Assembly (NCBI GenBank): GCA_002337045.1
Contig: DDFF01000013.1
Span: 62,001 to 126,000 of the forward strand
DNA length: 64,000 nucleotides
From: Bacteroidetes bacterium UBA1935
Lineage (GTDB): Bacteria > Bacteroidota > Bacteroidia > Chitinophagales > Chitinophagaceae
Direction: 5' to 3'
Shown here in pieces: positions 16,846 to 26,316 of the stretch (the first letter of the stretch is position 1; each line of letters opens with the position of its first letter). Under the pieces are notes generated by a model. That model had not been told where the DNA came from and made no database searches. It saw nothing but the letters and a program-made list of their open reading frames with translations. The translations under genes were made by a program, and so were the position numbers.

Positions 16846-17952
16846 TTATTCTTTAACTAGCTTTCTGCGTACTTGCATAAAAGGCTTTTCTACTGCCCAA
16901 TACAATATTGTAGCTGCCAGTATGCAAGCAATTGCACTCACAAGAAATAACAGACTTTGATTGATATCTGCAGGTAGTAGACGATGTGTAATATGAATGA
17001 TGCCTTTATGTGTAAGGTACATTCCGTATGATATTGCGGCTATATGGTTAATGATTTTTGACTTGAGCCGATATAGAAAACTATTTTCAGAAACAGCTCC
17101 AGCTACAATAAGGCCAAAGCCTATATCTACCAACGGGAAGCCGTATACCGAAGCCTGGTACTCCATTATATCTTCCCAAGCATTAAATGCTATTGCAAGT
17201 ATACATGCTCCGATTAATATCCAGAGATTGCCCCAACGCGATAGCTTTTGCCAAGTAACCGGACGGAACTTGTATAGTGTCGCTATTGCTACACCTACCA
17301 GCAAACCATCGAGCCTTGTATATGTAGGATAATAAACATAACGATACCAATACATCCAGGAATCATCTGCATTTGAATGTGGCATATACAGGCTATTGTA
17401 CGAATATACTCGTATAACAAATCCTGCCAGAAATAGTATTACTAATAACCATGATAGCCTTTTTAAAGCACCAATTTGTAACGATACCAGAAATATTATG
17501 GGTAATAGCAGGTAAAAATGCTCTTCCACACATAAGGACCATGCATGCGAAAATGTACCATTGTCTTTGATATTCAGCCCTATATTCTGCGTGAACGTCA
17601 GGAATTTCCATAATGGTGGCAGGGCTTCTTTTTCTCTGAAAAAAGGGAAAAGAAAATACAGGCCTACTGTAACCAGAAATGCTGGTATAATTCTGAAAAA
17701 CCTTTTGGTAATGAAACGTTTGAGATTGATATTTTGAGTCTCTTTTATTTCATCAAACAACTGAGAAGATATCAGAAATCCACTTAGCACAAAGAATAAG
17801 TCAACACTTGTCCAGCCCATTGACGAAATATTTGTGAGCCACTCCGGTTGTTGTTTACTGAGTATGGTGTAGTGAAATATAAATACGTATAGTATGGCAA
17901 ATGCCCTCAAAGTATTAAGGCCGTGTAGTGTTTGCCTGTCTGGTGCTGTCAT
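16846..17952 (-). CDS. Acyltransferase 3 family membrane protein (OafA/YrhL type)
   Basis: A polytopic protein of 368 residues with about ten membrane helices. The N terminus has the family signature LNTLRAFAILYVFIFHY with conserved R16 and H27, followed by GWTSVDLFFVLSGFLIS. Family members transfer acetyl or other acyl groups from a cytoplasmic donor to periplasmic glycans such as O-antigen, peptidoglycan or exopolysaccharide. There is no fused SGNH domain. Target unknown; no glycan cluster is directly adjacent. Monocistronic by context. Confidence 0.88.
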   Translation of the reverse strand: MTAPDRQTLHGLNTLRAFAILYVFIFHYTILSKQQPEWLTNISSMGWTSVDLFFVLSGFLISSQLFDEIKETQNINLKRFITKRFFRIIPAFLVTVGLYFLFPFFREKEALPPLWKFLTFTQNIGLNIKDNGTFSHAWSLCVEEHFYLLLPIIFLVSLQIGALKRLSWLLVILFLAGFVIRVYSYNSLYMPHSNADDSWMYWYRYVYYPTYTRLDGLLVGVAIATLYKFRPVTWQKLSRWGNLWILIGACILAIAFNAWEDIMEYQASVYGFPLVDIGFGLIVAGAVSENSFLYRLKSKIINHIAAISYGMYLTHKGIIHITHRLLPADINQSLLFLVSAIACILAATILYWAVEKPFMQVRRKLVKE

Positions 17953-18125
17953 GGCAGTGTTAAGTAATTATCGACGGGATATTTCAATGAATATTCTCAA
18001 ATCTATTTAAAGCATTATGAATTAAAATGCATCTGTAAATATTTATCTTTCTTTTGTCTGATACGTTATAGATATTATTATATTTTAATAAGATATAATT
18101 CCTAGAACTTTAGTAGTTTAGAGAT

Positions 18126-18133
18126 TACCTTTG
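18126..18133 (+). promoter_or_regulatory. Candidate -7 element for the E1 dehydrogenase gene
   Basis: TACCTTTG, an exact TAnnTTTG match, 28 nt before the start codon. The -33 region is weak. The rest of 17953-18125 is AT-rich with no other clear feature. Confidence 0.45.
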
Positions 18134-18161
18134 TGTTCACAGAAACATTGTAATTCAGTAT

Positions 18162-20558
18162 ATGCTGCAGGAAGCTACATCTACACAAACAGAAAGATTG
18201 TCATTTGACGAGTTCAAGCTTGGAGTATTGGAAGATTATCATCTGGCCGTTGCCAGCCGCGAGGCTAGTCTTATCGGGCGTCGCGAGGTGCTGACTGGTA
18301 AGGCTAAATTCGGCATTTTCGGCGATGGTAAGGAACTGGCTCAGATAGCTGTATCTAAGTGTATGCAGCCAGGTGATATTCGCAGTGGTTACTATCGTGA
18401 TCAGACTTTGATGTTTGCTACTGGCATGAGTGATATTGAGAAATTCTTCTCTCAGCTATATGCTAATCCTGATTTGACTAATGAACCATCTACTGCAGGT
18501 CGTATGATGAACGGTCACTACGGTACACGTTGGCTGGATGCCAATGGTGACTGGGTAGACCTGACGCAAGACGTACATTCTTCAAGCGATATATCTCCTA
18601 CAGCGGGTCAAATGGTGCGTGCTTTAGGTTTGGCGTTGGCTTCTAAATGCTATCGCAATATTCAGGAGTTGCAGCAAGGTTTTGAGAAATTCACCCGCAA
18701 TGGTAATGAAGTTATATTCTGTACTATAGGCGATGCGTCTACATCTGAAGGGCTTTTCTGGGAAACGGTGAATGCAGCAGGTGTACTGCGTGTACCTATG
18801 GCTGTGTTTGTGTGGGATGACGGCTACGGTATCTCTGTACCACGTAAATATCAGACAACTAAAAACTCCATATCTGAAGCTCTTGCAGGTATGCAATGGG
18901 ACGATGCTACAGGCGGTTTGAACATATACAAAGTAAAAGGTTGGGACTATGCTGGTATGCTGGAAACTATACAGAAAGGTATAGCACGTGTACGCGAAAC
19001 GCATATCCCTGCTATCTTCCACGTACAGGAAGTAACACAGCCGCAAGGCCACTCTACCTCGGGCAGCCATGAGCGTTATAAGAGCAAAGAAAGGTTGGAA
19101 TGGGAAAAAGAATGGGATTGTATTACTAAACTGCGTGAGTTTATCCTGTCAAATGAAATAGCTGCGGAAGAAGAACTACTGCGTATTGAAGATGATGCAA
19201 AACAACAAGCACGCGATGCAAAACAACGTGCTTGGGATAATTTCATCAACCCGATAAAAGAACAAATACAGCAAGCAACACACTTGTGCAATCAGGTAGT
19301 GTATGAAGGTGGTCCTAATGCGGCTACCATTGCTGAAATGATAACTAAGCTGAACAGCATACGCGAACCTATTCGTAAAGATGTAATGCAGACTGTGCGT
19401 CGTGTATTGACACTTTGTAGCGGTAATAGCGAGGCTGTACGTGGTTTGCGCAATTTCTACGACTATCTGTTGCAGGATAACAGAGATAAATTCTCTTCTC
19501 ACCTGCATAGTGCAAGTCGTCATAGTGCCATGAAAGTAACAGAGGTGCCTGCAGTATTTATGCCGGACGCACAACAACTGAATGGCTACGAAATACTGAA
19601 TAAATTTTTCGACCATACATTTGCCAACAACCCTGCTGTTGTAGCATTTGGTGAAGATTTGGGTAAGATTGGTGACGTGAATCAGGGCTTTGCGGGATTG
19701 CAGGAAAAATATGGTGAAGGCAGGATTTTTGACGTAGGTATTCGTGAAGCGACAATTATCGGTCAGGGTCTTGGTATGGCTATGCGTGGCCTGCGCCCGA
19801 TAGCTGAAATACAGTACCTGGACTATCTGTTATACGGTCTGCAACCATTGAGCGATGATGTGGCTACTATGCTGTATCGTACAAAAGGTGGACAGAAATG
19901 TCCGTTGATAGTGCGTACACGTGGACACCGTCTGGAAGGTATCTGGCATAGTGGTTCGCCGATAGGTATGATTATTAACAGCATACGCGGTATGTATCTG
20001 TGTGTGCCACGCAATATGACTCAAGCAGCAGGTATGTACAATACGTTGCTACAAAGTGATGAGCCTGGTATAGTAATAGAATGTCTGAATGGCTATCGTT
20101 TGAAAGAAAACGTACCTGCCAACCTTTCTACATACACTGTACCATTTGGTGTACCTGAAGTAATACGTCAGGGTACGGATATCACAATCGTTTCTTACGG
20201 TTCTACACTGCGTGTAATTGAAGAAGCTATTGTAAACTATCTGGAACCTTCTGGTATTAGTTGCGAGGTGGTTGACGTACGTACGCTCCTGCCTTTCGAT
20301 ATCAATAACATGATTCTGGAATCGCTGAAGAAAACAAACCGTATTGTGTTTGTTGATGAAGATGTGCCGGGTGGTGCTAGTGCATACATGTTCCAACAAG
20401 TGATGGAAAAACAAGGTGGCTACAGGTGGTTGGATGTTGCTCCGCGCACTATAACAGCGCAGGCACACCGTCCGGCTTATGCCACAGATGGTGATTATTT
20501 CTCTAAGCCAAATGCAGAAGACATTGCTGCAGTGATAGAAGAAATGATGAATGAATAG
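18162..20558 (+). CDS. Fused alpha-beta E1 component of a 2-oxoacid dehydrogenase (branched-chain type)
   Basis: A thiamine-diphosphate enzyme that decarboxylates 2-oxoacids and passes the acyl group to the lipoyl E2 subunit. Residues ~20-340 are an E1-alpha domain with the ThDP/Mg motif GDASTSEG...N...DDGYG. A helical linker follows (~340-470, ending at HSAMKVTEVPAVFM). Residues ~485-798 are an E1-beta domain (transketolase-like pyrimidine domain FGEDLGKIGDVNQGFAGLQEKYGEGRIFDVGIREA and a C-terminal domain with VVDVRTLLPFD and VDEDVPGG). Most organisms split these into two genes; the single-chain form is common in Bacteroidota. E2 and E3 are not adjacent. The exact oxoacid (isovalerate class versus pyruvate) is inferred only from overall similarity. 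Confidence 0.86.
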   Translation: MLQEATSTQTERLSFDEFKLGVLEDYHLAVASREASLIGRREVLTGKAKFGIFGDGKELAQIAVSKCMQPGDIRSGYYRDQTLMFATGMSDIEKFFSQLYANPDLTNEPSTAGRMMNGHYGTRWLDANGDWVDLTQDVHSSSDISPTAGQMVRALGLALASKCYRNIQELQQGFEKFTRNGNEVIFCTIGDASTSEGLFWETVNAAGVLRVPMAVFVWDDGYGISVPRKYQTTKNSISEALAGMQWDDATGGLNIYKVKGWDYAGMLETIQKGIARVRETHIPAIFHVQEVTQPQGHSTSGSHERYKSKERLEWEKEWDCITKLREFILSNEIAAEEELLRIEDDAKQQARDAKQRAWDNFINPIKEQIQQATHLCNQVVYEGGPNAATIAEMITKLNSIREPIRKDVMQTVRRVLTLCSGNSEAVRGLRNFYDYLLQDNRDKFSSHLHSASRHSAMKVTEVPAVFMPDAQQLNGYEILNKFFDHTFANNPAVVAFGEDLGKIGDVNQGFAGLQEKYGEGRIFDVGIREATIIGQGLGMAMRGLRPIAEIQYLDYLLYGLQPLSDDVATMLYRTKGGQKCPLIVRTRGHRLEGIWHSGSPIGMIINSIRGMYLCVPRNMTQAAGMYNTLLQSDEPGIVIECLNGYRLKENVPANLSTYTVPFGVPEVIRQGTDITIVSYGSTLRVIEEAIVNYLEPSGISCEVVDVRTLLPFDINNMILESLKKTNRIVFVDEDVPGGASAYMFQQVMEKQGGYRWLDVAPRTITAQAHRPAYATDGDYFSKPNAEDIAAVIEEMMNE

Positions 20559-20589
20559 AGCAACCTATAATTTCAATAAATAAGAAATT

Positions 20590-20613
20590 GCACCTCATTG
20601 AGGTGCTTTTTTT
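20590..20613 (+). terminator. Terminator after the E1 gene
   Basis: GCACCTC (20590-20596)/GAGGTGC (20600-20606) with a three-base loop and seven T (20607-20613). The T tract runs into the stop codon of the convergent glycosylase gene. Confidence 0.88.
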
Positions 20614-21202
20614 ATGGCTTGCTGATGAACTTATTGCCAGCAATGTAGAAACGATAAGGCAATAACGCATCTTCTTTCGCATAGTCTACACCAATGCGTG
20701 TAGTGGCAACAATATCTTCGACATTGATGCCCTCATCGTGTATGGTAATGATGCCTCTTGCCAATGAGAGGCCTGTATGTGAAGTATGTATTCCCAAAGC
20801 CATGCTCATGGCACCCGGTCCTGACGTTAGTTGTGGTTGCAGTTTTGTTTTCTTTCGCCTTTGCAGCATTGCGTCAATGCCTTTAACAGGTTCTATAGCA
20901 CGTATCAAAACTGCATGAGGTATATCCTGCACATTGGTAACGACATTGAATAAATGATGAATGCCATAACACAGGTATACATATGCTACTCCACCCCTTG
21001 CGTACATTATTTCCGTTCTGTTAGTACGCCTGCCACCATAAGCATGAGAGGCTTTGTCTGTAATACCTGCATAAGCCTCCGTTTCTGTAATGATCCCCGA
21101 TGTGGTAATACCATCTATCTTGGTAACAATCAGTTTGCCCAACAGGTCTTTAGCAACCTTTACTACATCTTCATTCAGGTAAAATGACGGTGACAGTATC
21201 AT
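20612..21202 (-). CDS. DNA-3-methyladenine glycosylase (AAG/MPG family)
   Basis: Base-excision repair glycosylase that removes alkylated purines. Diagnostic segments: ARDLLG-like start ([11 protein letters not shown]), the catalytic-region motif [51 protein letters not shown], and the [12 protein letters not shown] block. Length 196 matches bacterial AAG-family proteins (about 190-210). Cytoplasmic. It is divergent, 48 nt apart, from an RsmI-like methyltransferase gene and ends inside the T tract of the neighbouring terminator. Confidence 0.92.
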   Translation of the reverse strand: MILSPSFYLNEDVVKVAKDLLGKLIVTKIDGITTSGIITETEAYAGITDKASHAYGGRRTNRTEIMYARGGVAYVYLCYGIHHLFNVVTNVQDIPHAVLIRAIEPVKGIDAMLQRRKKTKLQPQLTSGPGAMSMALGIHTSHTGLSLARGIITIHDEGINVEDIVATTRIGVDYAKEDALLPYRFYIAGNKFISKP

Positions 21203-21235
21203 GCGGTAAAATTAATACAATGCGAAACAATACTG

Positions 21236-21243
21236 TATTTTTG
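21236..21243 (+). promoter_or_regulatory. Candidate -7 element very close to a start codon
   Basis: TATTTTTG matches TAnnTTTG and ends only 7 nt before the ATG at 21251, so a transcript from it would be leaderless or nearly so. No -33 element is obvious. Confidence 0.35.
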
Positions 21244-21250
21244 ACAACAG

Positions 21251-21952
21251 ATGAGCAAGGGAACATTATATCTGGTACCAATAACAATTGCTGAAAATGC
21301 ATTGCATACGCTTCCGGCAGAAGTGTATACGCATACTGCCATGCTGCAATACTATTTTGTAGAGAACGTGCGTACTGCAAGGCGTTTCCTGAAATCGCTG
21401 CACAAAGAATTAGTTATTGATGAAATGCATTTTTCGGAGATAGATAAACATAATGGTGCAGATATAGCATTGCTCAAAAAGTGGCTGAATGAGGGCAAAC
21501 AGGTAGGTGTGATGAGTGAAGCCGGTTGCCCCGGTATTGCAGATCCGGGTGCAGAACTGGCAGGTATTGCACATAGTATTGGTGCTACGGTAGTGCCATT
21601 GACTGGACCATCATCCATAATATTATCGCTAATGGGCTCAGGGCTCAATGGGCAGTCTTTTGCTTTCAACGGCTATTTGCCAATAAAAGACCCTGCACGC
21701 ACGCAAAAACTGAAAGCATTGGAGGGACATTCTAAAAAAGAAAACCAGACACAGATTTTCATAGAAACACCTTATAGAAACAATCAGTTTGTTGACGAGT
21801 TGCTAAAGCAATGTCAAGGTAATACCAGGCTGTGTATAGCAGTAAATGTATCTGCAGAAGATAGCTACATCAAAACAAAAACAATAAATGAGTGGAAACA
21901 ACAAAAGCCTGAATTGCCCAAAGCACCTGCAGTATTTTTGTTATTGGCTTAG
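21251..21952 (+). CDS. RsmI-like SAM-dependent methyltransferase (tetrapyrrole methylase fold), short form
   Basis: A 233-residue protein with the tetrapyrrole-methylase fold of RsmI, which 2'-O-methylates C1402 of 16S rRNA. It has an N-terminal GTLYLVPITI strand (RsmI: LYxVxTPIGN), MSEAGCPGIADPG in place of the RsmI VSDAGTPxISDPG, the GPSS cofactor loop, and FAFNGYLP. The C-terminal ~45-residue domain of RsmI is missing and several canonical residues are changed, so the target may differ. This short form is seen in other Bacteroidota. The stop overlaps the convergent gene by four bases (TTAG). Confidence 0.78.
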   Translation: MSKGTLYLVPITIAENALHTLPAEVYTHTAMLQYYFVENVRTARRFLKSLHKELVIDEMHFSEIDKHNGADIALLKKWLNEGKQVGVMSEAGCPGIADPGAELAGIAHSIGATVVPLTGPSSIILSLMGSGLNGQSFAFNGYLPIKDPARTQKLKALEGHSKKENQTQIFIETPYRNNQFVDELLKQCQGNTRLCIAVNVSAEDSYIKTKTINEWKQQKPELPKAPAVFLLLA

Positions 21953-22350
21953 TAAGTAGCGTTCTCTACTTTTTCAATACGATCTACTACATACTGTCCG
22001 CCTTCGGCATTTTGCTTGTTGTAGTTTTCGCCACGCCAAGGCAGGTTTTTGCGATACTGTACATAATGCAGACGCACTATTTTGCCAAGGCACTCTTCAA
22101 GGCTATCTGCCAGCTTTTCATCTGCTACACTGAAATAATAGTATTGAGAATTGATAGCAGCGCCACGTTGTCCAAAGCCAAGTTGTATCATTTCACCCTC
22201 ATAGGTTTTGAAAACATTACCCTTTCTGGAGAATTTTTGTAGTACCCCTTCGCGGCTACCTTCACTATATGGATTGTAGTAAAACCAATAGGTATAACCT
22301 GTTACTAATAACAGAATGACTAATATAGAAATGAAGGTAACCTTACGCAT
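21949..22350 (-). CDS. Hypothetical membrane-anchored protein
   Basis: A 133-residue protein with one N-terminal membrane helix (residues ~4-22) and a soluble periplasmic part of mainly beta character (KFSRKGNVFKTYEGEMIQLGFG, IVRLHYVQYRKNLPWRGE). Similar proteins occur singly in Bacteroidota; I do not know a function. The pattern of a short strand pair around a conserved EG...L...G segment is reminiscent of a small OB-like barrel, which is only a suggestion. Its stop overlaps that of the methyltransferase gene. Confidence 0.7.
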   Translation of the reverse strand: MRKVTFISILVILLLVTGYTYWFYYNPYSEGSREGVLQKFSRKGNVFKTYEGEMIQLGFGQRGAAINSQYYYFSVADEKLADSLEECLGKIVRLHYVQYRKNLPWRGENYNKQNAEGGQYVVDRIEKVENATY

Positions 22351-22402
22351 AGCCCTGATTTACAATAAAGTTAGTAAAAACACCTGTTAAGTAAAATGAT
22401 AT

Positions 22403-23542
22403 TTACTTTACCTTTCTCCCCTTCCATTTGTACACACCAATGAAGCCTAAGAGGCCAGCACATACAATATATAGTACGTGCAAGGGTTGTAGTAATGGAA
22501 AGTACAGTAATTTCTGACGCTTGTTATAGAATCTGGCAACAGGTGCCAGATAGATTAATTCTACAACGGTCTTTATGAGCAATAGCGCGAAGAATGAATA
22601 ACAATATATTGTGTTCAAGTGCACAAAGGATACAAAGGCACTGATAAATATCAAGACATTGTACAGATAAACAAAAGCCAGTATCGATGTCAGCTTTTTA
22701 TCGTCATACTTACCGGACTTTGATGCCCAACGAATACGTTGTTGTATAAAACTATTCCAATCGGGCTGTGGGGCAGTTTTTACAATAGCATCCGTATTTT
22801 TCAAATAGCTTATTTTGTCAGGATAAGCGTGTTGCATTTTCATCATCAGGAGATAATCATCACCAGATGCTAAATGGTCTATGCCTTTATATCCATCAAC
22901 AGCATTGTAAGCTTCTCTTGAAAATGCAAGGTTAGCACCATTGCTCATATTGCCCAGTTTCAATTTGTGAGATGCAGCAGTAATACCCTGCATACTCATA
23001 AAATCGAGCGACTGGAATAGCTGAACTATACTGCCATTGCTTGTGAAGTCTACAGGTGCAACTATCATTACAGGTTTTTCCTGTTCGTATATAGCTGCTA
23101 TGTTTTGTAACCAATGTAGACCAGCAAAACAATCCGCATCTGTAGTAACTATTAACTCACCTGTACTGGCAGCAATGCCGATAGACAGTGCTTTCTTCTT
23201 ATATGCAATAGTATTATCAGATGGATGGTTTGATAGTCTGATACAACGCACGTTAGCACTTTTATATCTGTTTACTATCTCGGCTGTATTATCGGTAGAA
23301 TGATCGTCTATCACAATCACTTCATACAATTCTTTCGGATAATCTTGCTTTATGATAGCATCAAGACATACACCAATGTTATGTTCTTCATTTCTTGCAG
23401 GGATGATGATGCTGATTTTTGTAGAAGGTTTGTTTTGTGTTGATATAAATATTGGTTGTGTCTTCCAGCCTTCTCTGTATACCATCATCAACACAGCATA
23501 TAGCAGTGTGAAAAGTGTTGATATAACGGTAAATACAATCAT
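22403..23542 (-). CDS. Membrane-associated family 2 glycosyltransferase
   Basis: An N-terminal membrane segment (1-22) precedes a GT-A domain. It begins with ISIIIPARNEEHNIG (~43-57), has VIVIDDHSTDNT (77-86), the metal-binding TTDADCFAG, an acceptor region SGDDYLL, and a QQRIRW motif typical of processive or membrane GT2s. Three more hydrophobic segments close the protein (about 290-375). The donor/acceptor pair is unknown; envelope polysaccharide or glycolipid synthesis is likely. The gene starts directly after the stop of the upstream alpha/beta hydrolase gene (no gap), so the two are one transcription unit. Confidence 0.88.
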   Translation of the reverse strand: MIVFTVISTLFTLLYAVLMMVYREGWKTQPIFISTQNKPSTKISIIIPARNEEHNIGVCLDAIIKQDYPKELYEVIVIDDHSTDNTAEIVNRYKSANVRCIRLSNHPSDNTIAYKKKALSIGIAASTGELIVTTDADCFAGLHWLQNIAAIYEQEKPVMIVAPVDFTSNGSIVQLFQSLDFMSMQGITAASHKLKLGNMSNGANLAFSREAYNAVDGYKGIDHLASGDDYLLMMKMQHAYPDKISYLKNTDAIVKTAPQPDWNSFIQQRIRWASKSGKYDDKKLTSILAFVYLYNVLIFISAFVSFVHLNTIYCYSFFALLLIKTVVELIYLAPVARFYNKRQKLLYFPLLQPLHVLYIVCAGLLGFIGVYKWKGRKVK

Positions 23543-24361
23543 CTATGTGTGTAAAGATTTGGCAATGATAGGCAAAGTATCTTCATCAATCAATCGGTGG
23601 CCTTTGTTTAGTATGTACAGTTCAATATTCGCATTGCTTAATGCACCCTTGAATCGTTCAGCAAGATTAACAGGTATTACTTTATCGTATTTGCCCATAT
23701 ATACACAAATATGAATGTTGTGTTGTGTAAGCTTTGTACCGAGTTTTTTATAATCAGGTATCAGTAAAGACATACAAGGCCATACTTTCAATAACAAATG
23801 GCGTTCTTGTGCTTCATTTAGGTATTGCATAGCAAACTTATACCTGGAAGCATCTATCATATTCCGTTTTCTTGCCCAGTTGATTACAGGCATATATCGG
23901 TCGGGCGATGACAAGAAACTGCGGAAAAGGTATCTGCCAGGAGTAGTTCGTGTTACGAAATAATAGAAAGTATTAAATGTCAATCCGTCTGATGCTAAGA
24001 GAATAATCTTTTCTACTTTTTCAGGCATCAGCTCGGCAATCTTCAGGCATACCCTACCCCCCATGCTATAGCCCATTAGCGATATGCTTTGGCAATTGTA
24101 TTGAGCAAGTAGTTGTTGTACTAAATCTGTCAGGTGTTGTTCTGTCAGGTGCAGGTTATCGGGCCACGAACTATTACCATGATGCGGTAGGTCTATACTT
24201 ACAATCTTATAGTCAGTGAGATGTTCGGCAAATGGCAGAAACATAGCTGCATTGTTCCCATATCCATGAAATGCTACCAAAAGCTTCTTGCCATTGCCTG
24301 TGTACAGACAATGCAGCTTTTCTTTGCCAAGATTGATATGTTCGGAATTGCCCGTGCTCAT
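23543..24361 (-). CDS. Alpha/beta hydrolase
   Basis: The start at 24361 (MSTGNSEHIN) is chosen over 24397 because a -7-like element (TAATTTTG on the minus strand, 24376-24383) lies between them. The 272-residue product has the oxyanion-hole region AFHGYGNNAAMF, the nucleophile elbow GYSMGG, an acid in GKYDKVIP and a C-terminal His in NKGHRL, so the triad is complete. A helical cap lies between about 125 and 210. No signal peptide. Substrate unknown. It is directly coupled to a GT2 gene; joint function in envelope metabolism is an inference. Confidence 0.85.
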   Translation of the reverse strand: MSTGNSEHINLGKEKLHCLYTGNGKKLLVAFHGYGNNAAMFLPFAEHLTDYKIVSIDLPHHGNSSWPDNLHLTEQHLTDLVQQLLAQYNCQSISLMGYSMGGRVCLKIAELMPEKVEKIILLASDGLTFNTFYYFVTRTTPGRYLFRSFLSSPDRYMPVINWARKRNMIDASRYKFAMQYLNEAQERHLLLKVWPCMSLLIPDYKKLGTKLTQHNIHICVYMGKYDKVIPVNLAERFKGALSNANIELYILNKGHRLIDEDTLPIIAKSLHT

Positions 24362-24465
24362 TTGCTTATAATCACCAAAATTAACCAATGGAAACACTTA
24401 TTTAACATAGTATTTTGATGGCTTCTGCTGATATTATTTAGTAAATTTATAGAAACGATGATGTT

Positions 24466-26247
24466 ATGGAAGCACAAGCCAAAAGTACATTAATAGGCGG
24501 CGGATTTTTGATTCAACCTTCTGATGCTGCCAATACATACACTCCCGAAGATTTTACCGAAGAACAAAAGTTGATAGAACAGACTTGTAGTGATTTTCTG
24601 GAGAAGGAAGTGATACCTCATTTGGTGGAAATAGATCAGCAAAAGGATGGTATTATGCCTTCGTTGCTGGATAAGGCAGGTGAACTGGGATTGCTTGGTG
24701 CTGCTTTTCCTGAAAAATATGGCGGACTAGGTGAAGACTTCGTTACTGCTACGCTGATAAATGAAGCGTTAGGTGGCGGACACTCATTTGCCGTTGCTAT
24801 GGCAGCGCACAATGGTATAGGATCACTACCCATTTTATATTTTGGTACAGAAGAACAAAAGCAGAAATATATACCCAAACTGGCTACCGGTGAAATGAAA
24901 GGGGCCTATGCGCTTACTGAACCCAACTCAGGTTCTGATGCTTTGGGGGCAAGAACTACTGCTACCCTTACGCCTGACGGCAAGCACTACCTGATAAATG
25001 GCCAGAAGATATGGATTACCAATGCCGGTTTTGCAGATGTATTTACCGTGTTTGCGAAGATAGATGGCGATAAATTCTCTGCCTTTATCGTAGATCGAGG
25101 TACAGAAGGTTTGAGCTTTGGTGAGGAAGAACATAAAATGGGTATCAAAGGTTCCAGTACAAGGCAATTGTTTTTTGAGAACTGCAAAGTACCTGCAGAA
25201 AACCTGCTTGGCGAGATAGGCCGTGGGCATATCATTGCGTTTAATATTCTTAATATTGGTAGGCTGAAGCTTTGTGCTGCTGCTTTAGGTGGGGCTAAGC
25301 GTGCCATGAACACATCGCTGACCTATGCTGCTACGCGCGAACAGTTTAAGACGCCTATTGCGCAGTTTGGTGCTATACAATACAAGCTGGCAGAGATGGC
25401 AATTAAGACTTTTGCAACAGATGCTGCATTGTACCGTACTGCCAAATGGATAGCTGATAAAGAGCATGAATTGACAGAAAGTGGCAAACCTGATAGTGAA
25501 ACACTACTTGGCGCTGCTGAAGAGTATGCCATTGAGTGTGCTATGCTGAAGGTGATAGGCTCTGAGACGCTCGACTATATCGTAGATGAAGGTGTGCAGA
25601 TACATGGAGGTAATGGTTTCTCTGATGAATACAATATTTCCCGTGCATACAGAGATAGTCGCATCAACAGGATATTTGAAGGTACAAACGAGATAAACAG
25701 GCTGCTGACCCTTGATATGTATCTGAAGCGTGCCATGAAAGGACGCATCAACCTGATGGCACCTGCAATGGCCATTCAGAAAGAATTAATGGGTATACCT
25801 GAATTTGGTGAAGATGATGCGCCATTTGCAGCAGAGCTGAAAGCAATTGCGAATTTCAAAAAAGCGGGATTGATGTGCGCAGGTGCTGCCGTACAAAACC
25901 TGATGATGAAAATAGAACATGAGCAGGAAATACTGATGTATCTGGCAGATATGGTAATGGATACTTTCCTTGCCGAGAGTGCTTTGCTGCGTGCAATGAA
26001 GCAGGATGCAAGCGGTCATGAGAATGCTGCGTTAGCATTGGATGCTGCTCGTGTATTGATTGCAGATACTGCAGACAAAGTGAACCACTCCGGCAAAAAT
26101 GCTATTAACGCATTTGCCAGCGGAGATGAAATGCGTATGATGTTGCTGGGCCTGAAACGCTTTACCAAAACAAACAGCTTTAATACAAAAGATGCAAGGC
26201 GCAGAATAGCCGCAAAAATGCTGGAAAAGCAACGATATTTCTTCTAA
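24466..26247 (+). CDS. Acyl-CoA dehydrogenase, long form
   Basis: FAD-dependent enzyme for the first step of fatty-acid beta-oxidation. Residues ~35-400 hold the N-terminal helical, middle beta and C-terminal helical acyl-CoA dehydrogenase domains: the FAD/substrate strand YALTEPNSGSDA, ITNAGFADVF, RQLFFENCKVP, and the catalytic-Glu segment RIFEGTNEINR after IHGGNGFSDEY. A C-terminal extension of about 170 residues, helical, resembles the extra domain of VLCAD-like enzymes, giving 593 residues against about 380 for short forms. In other Bacteroidota this gene often sits with thiolase and hydroxyacyl-CoA dehydrogenase genes, but here it is alone. Electron acceptor ETF is not in the window. Confidence 0.9.
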   Translation: MEAQAKSTLIGGGFLIQPSDAANTYTPEDFTEEQKLIEQTCSDFLEKEVIPHLVEIDQQKDGIMPSLLDKAGELGLLGAAFPEKYGGLGEDFVTATLINEALGGGHSFAVAMAAHNGIGSLPILYFGTEEQKQKYIPKLATGEMKGAYALTEPNSGSDALGARTTATLTPDGKHYLINGQKIWITNAGFADVFTVFAKIDGDKFSAFIVDRGTEGLSFGEEEHKMGIKGSSTRQLFFENCKVPAENLLGEIGRGHIIAFNILNIGRLKLCAAALGGAKRAMNTSLTYAATREQFKTPIAQFGAIQYKLAEMAIKTFATDAALYRTAKWIADKEHELTESGKPDSETLLGAAEEYAIECAMLKVIGSETLDYIVDEGVQIHGGNGFSDEYNISRAYRDSRINRIFEGTNEINRLLTLDMYLKRAMKGRINLMAPAMAIQKELMGIPEFGEDDAPFAAELKAIANFKKAGLMCAGAAVQNLMMKIEHEQEILMYLADMVMDTFLAESALLRAMKQDASGHENAALALDAARVLIADTADKVNHSGKNAINAFASGDEMRMMLLGLKRFTKTNSFNTKDARRRIAAKMLEKQRYFF

Positions 26248-26273
26248 TTAATACTATCAAAAATCGTTTTAAA

Positions 26274-26299
26274 TTAGTCCTGCGTTACAGCAGGACTAA
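26274..26299 (+). terminator. Probable terminator after the acyl-CoA dehydrogenase gene
   Basis: TTAGTCCTGC (26274-26283) pairs perfectly with GCAGGACTAA (26290-26299) around a six-base loop. The following bases are A/T-rich but lack a pure T run, so efficiency is uncertain. Confidence 0.6.
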
Positions 26300-26316
26300 T
26301 AATTTATAAAAGACTT

